From: an uncultured Oscillospiraceae bacterium
GTDB lineage: Bacteria; Bacillota; Clostridia; Oscillospirales; Oscillospiraceae
Direction: 5' to 3'
Length of the DNA stretch: 16,426 nt
Assembly: GCA_934675115.1 (NCBI GenBank)
Contig: CAKUPH010000046.1
Coordinates: 1 to 16,426 of the forward strand
The notes beneath the pieces are model-generated. The model was not told the DNA's origin and did not search any database. It worked only from the letters and a program-made list of their open reading frames with translations. A program made the position numbers and the translations under genes. This document shows positions 1 to 7,137 of the stretch, in pieces (position 1 is the stretch's first letter; every line of letters starts with the position of its first letter).

Positions 1-17
1 ATTTTACAATCTTTGAT

Positions 18-46
18 ATTATATCGAAAAAACACCGGGATTGCAA
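18..46 (-). promoter_or_regulatory. Possible leftward promoter at window edge
   Basis: Read on the minus strand, a TTGCAA (-35, at 41-46) is followed after 17 nt by a perfect TATAAT (-10, at 18-23). It would start transcripts near position 11 and serve a gene outside the window to the left. The spacing is ideal but the -35 matches only 4 of 6 consensus bases, and no target gene is visible. Confidence 0.4.
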
Positions 47-199
47 GGGGTCGGCCGACGATTCGCGGGACTGTTTCCGAGGTGGGACGGGCAGGCGCTT
101 CGGCCGCGTTTCCGTCCGCCCCCCACGTCGCCGACCGGGGGTATTATGAAAAGCTTATGCCGTTGCCCGCCTATTCGTTTTTGCTAATTTCACCAAATT
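47..199. other. Non-coding GC-rich interval
   Basis: No convincing gene is seen. The GC-rich block (about 45-145) sits between AT-rich flanks. It holds an imperfect inverted repeat, GGTCGGCCGACG at 49-60 and CGTCGCCGACC at 126-136, one unpaired base apart from perfect, with a loop of about 65 nt. A 65-codon open frame crosses it but has no ribosome binding site and no recognisable protein features, so it is not annotated. Confidence 0.4.
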
Positions 200-248
200 T
201 TGACTTTTGAATCGTTGACTTTTTGTCGTTTTCTTTGTATGCTATAAT
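200..248 (+). promoter_or_regulatory. Extended -10 promoter with two upstream direct repeats
   Basis: TGCTATAAT at 240-248 is a perfect extended -10 element. The only good -35, TTGACT at 215-220, is 22 nt away, too far for an ordinary promoter. The 9-mer TTGACTTTT occurs twice (200-208 and 215-223), 15 bp start to start, just where a transcription activator would bind. The promoter would drive the secreted-protein gene at 344. Promoter assignment is fairly safe; the activator idea is inference. Confidence 0.55.
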
Positions 249-276
249 TGTAAATTAAATAAGGAGAGTGATTCCC

Positions 277-288
277 ATGATTTTCTGA
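277..288 (+). CDS. Three-codon leader ORF (Met-Ile-Phe)
   Basis: A strong ribosome binding site (AAGGAG, 261-266) stands about 10 nt before ATG ATT TTC TGA. This tiny ORF lies between the promoter at 240-248 and the real ribosome binding site of the 344 gene (AAGGAG, 330-335). It could be a leader minigene whose translation affects the downstream gene, or a relic start of an older gene. It is not in frame with the gene at 344. Function is unknown and it may be only a chance start behind a purine-rich stretch. Confidence 0.25.
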   Translation: MIF

Positions 289-343
289 TTTTACACGTTT
301 CAGATTCAGGCCACTATACGATCATCAGGAAGGAGTACAAACA

Positions 344-1027
344 ATGAAGAAAAAAATGTTGTCTATGCTTTTGGCCCTTTGCCTTCTCTTTACTCTTCTG
401 ACTCCTGCCGTTGCTGCGCAGCCCGCACAAAGCAACAATATGGTCGGCCCTACGATTGCGGAACTGCGTGAAATGTTCCCCAATATAAATTTGGGTGATG
501 ATGGTTACGTTACTGACTACGCTTTGCCCCAAACCCAATCCATGGATAACTTCACCCCTGTTCAAAAAATACACAACGCAGTTACCAACTGCACGCTGGT
601 AATATATGCTGATGGTTCCTATTCTGCATATGGGGTTGAGCCACTCTCTGCTACTGATGGTACTGTTGGTTGCAGCGGAAACAGAGTATATTGGAATAAT
701 TACGCTTTGTATTACTCTCTTTATTTTAATGTGTATCACAGTACCAACAGCAACAACTACTCAACCATTACCCAAGTCGGTCTGCCTGTTCCTCAGTGGT
801 TAGGTGCCCCCGGTAATCCCAATAACGGAAGCATGACAGCAGTAAAAAGCAAAATCGTCGTAGCTTCCCAAACCAGTGTATCAGATTGTGCAACCGCATA
901 CGCCTGTGCATTGGTTTACCTTAACGGTGTACCTTCTTTCACCATGATTCTATGGGCCGATGTCGCCAATGGCGCAATATCTCCCAGAGGAACCACAGGC
1001 ACTCCGGACTGGGCTAATTACAATTAA
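344..1027 (+). CDS. Secreted protein of unknown function
   Basis: The 227-residue product begins with a clear Sec signal peptide: Lys2-4, a Leu/Ala-rich core (about 5-20) and a type I cleavage motif around residues 22-25 (TPAVAA). The mature part is rich in Asn, Ser, Thr and Tyr and contains four cysteines (Cys83, 110, 182, 188) that could form disulfides outside the cell. No family was recognised and no catalytic motif is apparent. The start is fixed by AAGGAG at 330-335, 8 nt before ATG. Base composition is clearly more AT-rich than the sugar operon and spoIIA genes, which suggests recent acquisition. The next gene starts 12 nt after the stop, so the two are probably co-transcribed. Confidence 0.8.
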   Translation: MKKKMLSMLLALCLLFTLLTPAVAAQPAQSNNMVGPTIAELREMFPNINLGDDGYVTDYALPQTQSMDNFTPVQKIHNAVTNCTLVIYADGSYSAYGVEPLSATDGTVGCSGNRVYWNNYALYYSLYFNVYHSTNSNNYSTITQVGLPVPQWLGAPGNPNNGSMTAVKSKIVVASQTSVSDCATAYACALVYLNGVPSFTMILWADVANGAISPRGTTGTPDWANYN

Positions 1028-1039
1028 AGGGGAATCACT

Positions 1040-1678
1040 ATGAAACGCTCCCACGGCAAAACGATCCTGAAATACACCCTCATGACCGTCATCCCGCTGA
1101 TCCTCGGCGCGGCCTCCTTTCTCTTCTTTCTGAGCTACACGGGGCAGATCGATCTGAAGGACTACTTCCGCGGCGTGACGCTGGACCCCTGGCCCGCCTA
1201 CGACCCGGATTACCGGCTGGATATGCAGGAGGAACCGCTGACCGAGGAGCAGGTGGCGCGGTACATCGCCACCAAGATCCCGGACGACTGCAAATCCGGA
1301 GTGCGGAAGATCCGTCTGGTCGCTCAGTACGAGTGCGTTCAGCTCGGCCCCGGCCCGGACTACTCCGAAGAGCTGAACGTCAACGGGTATCCGGTCGATC
1401 CGCCCTACTATGCCCGGCCCTACAAAAACAGCGTCGTCCTCGCGGAGGGCTTCATCGGCCTTGAGATCAGGATCATGTACGACCCGGACAGAACCGACGG
1501 AAACCTCTCCCCCGGCTACATCATCAATTCCATTGGGTGCGCCTTTGGATCCACCTCCGACTACGCGCTGATCCGCATCGATGTGGCCAATCACGGCCAA
1601 GGCTTTTCTTATGACCTTGTTAAAAAGTCGGACTACGAGCGCTTTTACCCCAATTACGCCGTCCAGCCCGCCGGTTAA
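1040..1678 (+). CDS. Membrane-anchored protein of unknown function
   Basis: This 212-residue protein has a basic N-terminus (residues 2-11) and one hydrophobic segment (about 10-32), then a soluble, probably extracytoplasmic domain with many Tyr, Pro and Asp residues. It could be a signal anchor or an uncleaved signal peptide; no lipobox or clear type I cleavage site is seen. No family was recognised. AAAGGGGA just after the preceding stop acts as ribosome binding site. It follows the secreted-protein gene by 12 nt, so the two likely form one transcript ended by the hairpin at 1712-1757. It is more GC-rich than its partner and closer to the rest of the window. Confidence 0.75.
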   Translation: MKRSHGKTILKYTLMTVIPLILGAASFLFFLSYTGQIDLKDYFRGVTLDPWPAYDPDYRLDMQEEPLTEEQVARYIATKIPDDCKSGVRKIRLVAQYECVQLGPGPDYSEELNVNGYPVDPPYYARPYKNSVVLAEGFIGLEIRIMYDPDRTDGNLSPGYIINSIGCAFGSTSDYALIRIDVANHGQGFSYDLVKKSDYERFYPNYAVQPAG

Positions 1679-1711
1679 GGCCCCGCAACACAGACAAATT
1701 TACGATAAAAG

Positions 1712-1757
1712 CGTCCCGCTCCGCGGCTTGTGCCGCGAAGCGGGACGTTGTCTTTTT
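1712..1757. terminator. Bidirectional rho-independent terminator
   Basis: Arms 1712-1727 and 1732-1747 form a 16-position stem with one C·A mismatch and a TTGT loop. On the plus strand a T-rich run (1748-1757) follows; on the minus strand CTTTTA follows. It sits between convergent genes ending at 1678 and 1771 and can stop both transcripts. Confidence 0.9.
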
Positions 1758-1770
1758 GCTGCGGCAGCGC

Positions 1771-2574
1771 TTACCGGAAGGAGTGGACCTTGTCCATGAA
1801 CTCCTTCACCCGGCGGACGTCCACCTGATTTTCGAACTTACCGTCGTACTTGAAGGTGGTACCCACCACGGCACCATCGGCGATGGACAGCAGGTTCTCG
1901 ATGGTGTTCACCCGGCAGCCGGTGTTGGCGAACACCACGGTATCGCCCACGGCGCTCTTGGCCCGGCGCAGGGTCTCCGGGTCGGTGGCGGAGCCGGCAG
2001 TGGCGCCGCTGACGCACAGGGCGTCGGGCCGGCAGTTGAACACGGTGGTCTTGGCGATGGACTCGATGTCCCGGTCCGCCAGATACTTGGCCGCCTCGGG
2101 CACAATGTTGAACAGCAGCTTCACGTCCTCCGCGCCGATCTCCCGCTGGTGGCGGACCACCTCGCCGCAGTTGGTGTTCCACAGGCCGAAGTCGCTGGCG
2201 TACACGCCGGTGAAGATCTCCCGTACGAACTTCGCCCCGGTGGCGGCGGCCAGATCAAGGGAGGCGATGGGATCCCACAGGCAGTTCACGCCGAAGGGGA
2301 TGCTCAGGGAGGACTTCAGCTCGCCGATGACGCAGGCCATGGCGGCCACCGTCTCGCAGCGGACCTTGGTCAGGTACGGCAGGCTGTACTCGTTGCTGAA
2401 CATGATGGCGTCCACGCCGCCCTCCTGAAGGGCGTCCACGTCCTCGCGGGCCTTCTCCAGCACCCACTTCATGCCCTTCTCCTTATCGTAGTAGGGGTCG
2501 CCGGGCATGGCCTGCATGTGGCACATGGCGATGATGGGCTTTTCGGTTCCAAGCACTTCTTTGAGCCAACTCAT
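1771..2574 (-). CDS. BtpA/SgcQ-family TIM-barrel protein
   Basis: The 267-residue product fits the BtpA/SgcQ family, predicted (beta/alpha)8 barrels often encoded in carbohydrate operons. No enzymatic reaction is firmly established for the family to my knowledge. Family-like stretches include MCHMQAMPGDP (17-27), IPFGVNCLWDP (92-102), VSGATAG (188-194), and the C-terminal ANTGCRVNTI and ADGAVVGTTFK (216-242), which resemble phosphate-binding loops of sugar-phosphate barrels. The start at 2574 is chosen because GGAGG (2583-2587) lies 8 nt upstream; an in-frame ATG at 2607 would overlap the kinase gene and put this site inside the coding region. It is the last gene of the operon, 16 nt after the kinase stop, and is followed by the terminator at 1712-1757. 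A sugar-phosphate substrate made by the kinase is plausible but inferred. Confidence 0.85.
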   Translation of the reverse strand: MSWLKEVLGTEKPIIAMCHMQAMPGDPYYDKEKGMKWVLEKAREDVDALQEGGVDAIMFSNEYSLPYLTKVRCETVAAMACVIGELKSSLSIPFGVNCLWDPIASLDLAAATGAKFVREIFTGVYASDFGLWNTNCGEVVRHQREIGAEDVKLLFNIVPEAAKYLADRDIESIAKTTVFNCRPDALCVSGATAGSATDPETLRRAKSAVGDTVVFANTGCRVNTIENLLSIADGAVVGTTFKYDGKFENQVDVRRVKEFMDKVHSFR

Positions 2575-2590
2575 TTTCAAATCCTCCGAA

Positions 2591-4057
2591 TTAGAATATT
2601 TTTTCATTTTTCAGGCCGCGGTACAGCCCCTTGTAGCGGCGGAAGCCCTCGTCGTACACCGCTCTGGCCGCCTCGTCCGGGAACACGACCCGGCGGCAGC
2701 GGACCATGGCGTCCGCCGCCTCGGGGATGGAGGGGTGCCACCCGAGGGCGTAGGCCGTCAGGATGGCCGCACCCAGCGCCACCGAGTGATCCGACGTGAC
2801 TAAGAATGGTACACCGCACACGTCGGCGTAGATCTGCATGAAGATCTCCGACCGGGTGAAGCCGCCGGAGACGTTGATCTTCTCCACAGGGTAGCCCTTT
2901 TGGGCGAAGGCGTCCAGCACATCCCGGGTGCCGTAGGCCACGCCCTCCAGCACAGCGCGGTAGATCTGCTCCCGGGTAGTGTTCATGGTGATGCCCGCGA
3001 TGACGCCGGAGGCGTCGGGGTCGTTGTGGGGGCAGCGGTTGCCCTGCCAGTAGTCCAGCAGCAGCACGCCGCCGCTGCCGGAGGGCACGGCCTGCGCCGC
3101 CCGGTCCAGCTCCGGCAGACAGTCCATACCCAGATCCTTACAGAATTCCCGGCGGAACCAACGCAGAACGGAGCCGCTGGCCGCCTGCCCCTGCACGCTG
3201 GTGTAATACCCCGGCAGCAGGAAGTCCGGCCCGCTGTTCACCGCGTCGGCGGAGACGAACAGCGGCTCCTCCGTCACCGCCATGGCCAGATTGGACGAAC
3301 CGGTCATCAGTGAAAGGCTGCCCGGGCGCACAGTGCCCATGCCCAGCATGCCGATGGAGCTGTCAATGCCGCCCTGCACCACGGGAATACCGGCGGGCAG
3401 GCCGAGGGCCCGCGCCGCTTCGGCGGTGAGGGCGCCGACGACCTCGCCGGCGCTGACCGCCCGGGCGGGGACCTTGTCCGTCATGTCCTCCAGCCCCACG
3501 GCACGGAGGAAGTCCAGATCAAAGCTCTTTTTCCGGTTGTTGTACCCCCAATTGCAGGCGGTGTTGGCGCTGAAGCACCACTCCCCTGTCAGCCAGTGGT
3601 TGAGATAGTCCTGATATTCGCACAGAACACGGGTGCTGGCCCAGAGGTCGGGCCGGTTTTCCTTGATCCACAGGGCCTTGCACAGAAACGTCTCCGCCGA
3701 GATGGATTGCCCGGTCTGCTCCAGAACGGCGTGCATCTGCGCCGAGGCCCGCACGTCCATCCACAAAATAGCAGGGGCGAGCGCATTGCCGTCCCCGTCG
3801 CAGCACACCACCGTGCAGCTGGTGGTGGCGGCGCACAGCCCGGCCACATCTGCCCCGGCCGCGCCGGACAGGGCGGCCTTTACGCTGCCGCGGACGGCGT
3901 CGATCCAATCCTCCGGCCGCTGCTCCGCCCAGCCGGGCTGAGGGTACGCGGTGTCATAGGCGTGGGAGCCGGAGTCCAACACCTCTCCCGCCCGGTCGAA
4001 CAGGAAAGCCCGCATGCTCCCCGTTCCGCCGTCCAGACCCAGTACGCAGCTTCTCAT
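2591..4057 (-). CDS. FGGY-family carbohydrate kinase
   Basis: This 488-residue, full-length FGGY kinase would phosphorylate an imported sugar or sugar-like compound with ATP in the cytoplasm. The N-terminal nucleotide/phosphate loop is GLDGGTGSMR (7-16); LWMDVRA (98-104) is typical of pentulose kinases; GGID (229-232) supplies the likely catalytic base Asp232; NVSGGFTRSEIF (395-406) belongs to the C-terminal ATP-binding subdomain, followed by ALGAAI. The pattern is closest to the ribulokinase/FGGY pentulokinase side, and the GTGS loop is also found in LsrK, so the substrate cannot be read from sequence. The gene starts 3 nt after the M42 stop with no strong ribosome binding site, suggesting translational coupling. 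Confidence 0.9.
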   Translation of the reverse strand: MRSCVLGLDGGTGSMRAFLFDRAGEVLDSGSHAYDTAYPQPGWAEQRPEDWIDAVRGSVKAALSGAAGADVAGLCAATTSCTVVCCDGDGNALAPAILWMDVRASAQMHAVLEQTGQSISAETFLCKALWIKENRPDLWASTRVLCEYQDYLNHWLTGEWCFSANTACNWGYNNRKKSFDLDFLRAVGLEDMTDKVPARAVSAGEVVGALTAEAARALGLPAGIPVVQGGIDSSIGMLGMGTVRPGSLSLMTGSSNLAMAVTEEPLFVSADAVNSGPDFLLPGYYTSVQGQAASGSVLRWFRREFCKDLGMDCLPELDRAAQAVPSGSGGVLLLDYWQGNRCPHNDPDASGVIAGITMNTTREQIYRAVLEGVAYGTRDVLDAFAQKGYPVEKINVSGGFTRSEIFMQIYADVCGVPFLVTSDHSVALGAAILTAYALGWHPSIPEAADAMVRCRRVVFPDEAARAVYDEGFRRYKGLYRGLKNEKIF

Positions 4058-4060
4058 GGC

Positions 4061-5158
4061 TCAGTACCGGTCCAGGGCGAACTGTGCGCCCACGGACGTC
4101 AGGAAGCGGTAGAGCAGCCGCCCGGTAGCGGCGTGATCCTTCAGGGACAGGCACTCGTAGGGGGAGTGGCTGTACCGGTCGGGGCAGCCCATGTCAAGAC
4201 AGGGGATGCCTGCGTCCTCCAGCTGGATATAGGCCGTGTCGGACAGAGCGCCCCGGCCCGCGCTGCGCTGGAGGTCAAGGCCCTCCGCCGCGGCGGCGCG
4301 CTTGATGAGCTCATACATGCCCTTGTGGGCCACGCAGCCGTTGAGGGTGCCCTTGCCGTGGAAGTTGAAGAGGGTGACGGCGGGGCCGCCCTCCATGACC
4401 ACGTTGGTGGTGCCCTTCAGGTCGGGGGTATCCCCCGCGCCGGGGCCAAGCAGGCAGACAGCCATGCCCGGATGGGTGCTGCGGGCGGCCATCATGGCCC
4501 CCCGGGCGTTGAATTCCTCCCACACGGTGCCCACCAGATAGACGGTGGCGGCGTGGGGCGTATCGTGGAGCAGCCGGGCGGTCTCCACCATGGTGACCAT
4601 GCCGGAGGCGTCATCCAGATAGCTGCCGCAGATGCGGTCGTTGAGCAGCTCGAAGGCGATGGGCCGGTAGGACACGGGGCAGCCCACCTCGATGCCCTGT
4701 GCCCGGACCTCTTCCCGGGAATGGGCGCCGATATCGATGTACATTTTCGCCAGCGTATCCGCCCGGTTCTTCTCCTCGGCGGTCTGGACGTGGTAGGACT
4801 TGGCGGCGATGATGCCGTCCGCCCAGCGGCCGTCCTCCGTGCCCACCCGGACGGCGGAGCTGGCCACGGCCTTCTCCGGTACGCCGCCCATGCGGTCCAC
4901 CTTGATGAAGCCGTCGGGGTCGATATAGGTGATGATATAGCCGATGGTGTCCATATGGGCGAACACCATGACGGAGGGGGCCTGCTCGTCCGTTCCCCGG
5001 AACACAGAGATGACGTTGCCCACCCGGTCGATGTACGTCTCGTCCGCCCACGGGGCCAGATCGTCCCGCAGACGGCGGGCCATGGGGCCCTCATAGCCGG
5101 AGACCCGGGGAATGGCCATATATTCCATCAGAAGCTGTTTTCTTTCATTCAGTTCCAT
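4061..5158 (-). CDS. M42-family metallohydrolase (SgcX/FrvX-like)
   Basis: The 365-residue length and motif order match peptidase family M42, dinuclear-zinc hydrolases that normally act as aminopeptidases. Visible active-site elements are AHMD (67-70, with His68), LDDASG (181-186, bridging Asp), WEEF (213-216, catalytic and zinc Glu214/Glu215) and YSHSP (329-333, His331). The fifth metal ligand, normally an Asp in an AIDVT-like strand, appears as Cys235 in AVCLLG. The gene lies between a permease and the kinase of a sugar operon with 3-nt gaps on both sides. M42 members also sit in sugar operons of E. coli (SgcX, FrvX) without a proven peptidase role. A deglycosylating, deacylating or other hydrolytic activity on the imported compound is possible; this is inference. 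Confidence 0.87.
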   Translation of the reverse strand: MELNERKQLLMEYMAIPRVSGYEGPMARRLRDDLAPWADETYIDRVGNVISVFRGTDEQAPSVMVFAHMDTIGYIITYIDPDGFIKVDRMGGVPEKAVASSAVRVGTEDGRWADGIIAAKSYHVQTAEEKNRADTLAKMYIDIGAHSREEVRAQGIEVGCPVSYRPIAFELLNDRICGSYLDDASGMVTMVETARLLHDTPHAATVYLVGTVWEEFNARGAMMAARSTHPGMAVCLLGPGAGDTPDLKGTTNVVMEGGPAVTLFNFHGKGTLNGCVAHKGMYELIKRAAAAEGLDLQRSAGRGALSDTAYIQLEDAGIPCLDMGCPDRYSHSPYECLSLKDHAATGRLLYRFLTSVGAQFALDRY

Positions 5159-5161
5159 ATG

Positions 5162-6139
5162 TTACTCCTTTTTCGCCTTGCGGCGGGCGCTGACCACATT
5201 GAGCACCATCACGAACACCAGCAGAACGCCCCAGGCCAGATCCTTCAGGAAGGAGCTGACGTGCAGCAGGTTGAAGCCGCTGGACAGGAACTGCAGCGTG
5301 ACGATGGCAATGAAAATACCCGCGGCCTTGCCGCTGCCGCCGCTGGGGTCCACACCGCCCAGAACGGCCACCAGCAGCGCCTGAAGGCCATAGGACGAGC
5401 CGAAGTCGGCCTTGGCGGTGTTCACCCGGCTGACCATGATGAGGCCGGCGATGGCGGAGACGAAGCCGCTCATGATATAGGTGACGGACACGACCCGGAT
5501 GTTGTTGATGGCCGAAAAGAAGGACGCCACCGGGTTGGAGCCGTAAATGCACAGCTTATAGCCCAGCTTGGTCCGGTTCAGGAAAAAGGCCAGAATGACC
5601 GTGGCCAGCACGAACAGCAGCAGCGGGACGGGAACGCCCAGCACCTTGCCGTTTCCGATGGCGAGAAAGCTCTCCGGGAAGCCGCTGAGGGCGGAGCCCT
5701 TCGTCAGCACCACGCCCATGCCGTTGAACAGGTTCATGGTGCCCAGCGTGACCAGCATGGGGGCGATGCCCACCCGGGCCACCAGCAGGGCGTTCACCGC
5801 GCCGCACAGCAGGCCCACCAGCAGCGCCGCGATGCAGGCCAGCACCACCACGCCCACGGAGGGGCCCTCCGGCGCGTCGGACGCCAGCATGATCCGGGCG
5901 GCCACGATGCCGGACAGCACCGCCGTACCGGTGACGGACAGGTCGATGCCGCCGCTCATCAGAACGAGGGCCGCGGCGATGGACAGGAAGCCCAGCTCCG
6001 GGAACTGCACGGCCATGGAGGTGAAGTTGGAGGCGCTGTAAAACACCTTCGGGTTGAGCACCGCCATGGCGAGGAGCACCAGAGCCATGATGACCAGCAG
6101 CCGCGTGATGTGCCGGTCCCGCGTCAGTAGTTTTTTCAT
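5162..6139 (-). CDS. Sugar ABC transporter permease, RbsC type (second permease)
   Basis: The 325-residue protein is strongly hydrophobic, with about 8-10 membrane segments, and fits the branched-chain/ribose permease fold (BPD_transp_2). MSGGIDLS (about residues 61-68) and VLGGVDPSGGSG near residue 240 are the usual cytoplasmic-face motifs that contact the ATPase. Its ATG overlaps the TGA of the upstream permease gene (ATGA), so the two are translationally coupled and likely form a heterodimeric channel. The M42 gene follows after 3 nt. Confidence 0.92.
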   Translation of the reverse strand: MKKLLTRDRHITRLLVIMALVLLAMAVLNPKVFYSASNFTSMAVQFPELGFLSIAAALVLMSGGIDLSVTGTAVLSGIVAARIMLASDAPEGPSVGVVVLACIAALLVGLLCGAVNALLVARVGIAPMLVTLGTMNLFNGMGVVLTKGSALSGFPESFLAIGNGKVLGVPVPLLLFVLATVILAFFLNRTKLGYKLCIYGSNPVASFFSAINNIRVVSVTYIMSGFVSAIAGLIMVSRVNTAKADFGSSYGLQALLVAVLGGVDPSGGSGKAAGIFIAIVTLQFLSSGFNLLHVSSFLKDLAWGVLLVFVMVLNVVSARRKAKKE

Positions 6140-7137
6140 GCCTTCGCCCCCTTTGCCGCCCGCTGGGATCTCTTGTAGCGGTACATCTGCGCCACGGTGC
6201 CCAGAATGATGATGAGACCCGTGACGGCGTTCTGCCAGAACGTGGGGATCTTCAGCATGACCAGACTGTTGTTGATCAGCGTGATGAGCAGCACGCCCAG
6301 CAGTGTACCGGTGACATTGCCGTAGCCGCCGCCCACCTGGGGGCCGCCCAGCACCACGGCGGCAATGACGTTCAGCTCGCCGCCCACCAAATCAAAGGGG
6401 TTGCTCATGCGCTGGAAGCTGGAGTGGATGATGCCCACGGAGCCGGCGATGGCCCCGGCGAAGGCGTACACGAACATCAGGATGCCGATGTTCTTCAGGC
6501 CGATGCGCTCGCTGGAGGCGGGGCTGCCGCCCACGCAGTAGATGCTCCGGCCCAGCATGGTCTTGTTCAGCAGCAGCGACGTCACCGCCGCCACGGCGAA
6601 CAGAATGATCACGCCCACATGGAGGTTGGCGTTGCCCTCCTCCGTGGGGATGGTGAGCAGGTTGTTCTTGGAAAAGGCGATCATGGCCGCCGGGATCTTG
6701 TTGAACTGCTTGCTGCCGATAAAGGCCAGCAGGAAGCCCTTGATGATGTTGCTGGTGCCCAGCGTGGTGATGAAGGGCGGCAGGTTGAACTTCGCGATGA
6801 AGATGGAGTTGAACAGGCCCAGCAGGATGCCGATGAGCATACCGCACAGCAGCAGGAGCACCATGGGCGCGTCGTTCCAGTACAGGCCGAACAGCCGGGA
6901 CACCGTGTGCATGGCGAACACGGCGATGGCCATGAAGGACAGGTCGATACCGCCGGAGATCATGACCACCAGACAGCCCATGGCCAGAATGCCCGTCTCC
7001 ACCATGCTCTTGAGCACGTCGAACAGGTTCTTCACCGTGAAGAACGACGGGCTGATGAGTCCGAAGATCACGCACATGACCGCGATGACCGCGAACAGGA
7101 AAAATTCATTGGATTTTACGATCTTGCGCAGCGTCAT
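6136..7137 (-). CDS. Sugar ABC transporter permease, RbsC type (first permease)
   Basis: This 333-residue membrane protein also fits the RbsC/LsrC-type permease family. It has MISGGIDLS (about 59-67) and VVLGGPQVGGGYG near residue 240, with a basic C-terminal tail. Its ATG overlaps the stop of the ATPase gene (ATGA), and its own stop overlaps the next permease start. Two dissimilar permeases with one fused ATPase follow the layout of lsr and rha-type importers, whereas the ribose system uses one RbsC homodimer. Confidence 0.92.
   Translation of the reverse strand: MTLRKIVKSNEFFLFAVIAVMCVIFGLISPSFFTVKNLFDVLKSMVETGILAMGCLVVMISGGIDLSFMAIAVFAMHTVSRLFGLYWNDAPMVLLLLCGMLIGILLGLFNSIFIAKFNLPPFITTLGTSNIIKGFLLAFIGSKQFNKIPAAMIAFSKNNLLTIPTEEGNANLHVGVIILFAVAAVTSLLLNKTMLGRSIYCVGGSPASSERIGLKNIGILMFVYAFAGAIAGSVGIIHSSFQRMSNPFDLVGGELNVIAAVVLGGPQVGGGYGNVTGTLLGVLLITLINNSLVMLKIPTFWQNAVTGLIIILGTVAQMYRYKRSQRAAKGAKA

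Noticed and set aside
13..210. 65-codon plus-strand frame at the window start
   Set aside because: No ribosome binding site, atypical composition, and it runs into the promoter region of the next gene.
3596..6130. 844-codon open frame on the plus strand opposite the kinase, M42 and permease genes
   Set aside because: It is antisense to three well-recognised genes, is His/Gly/Ala/Val-rich low-complexity sequence as expected from third-position GC bias, and has no ribosome binding site or domain.
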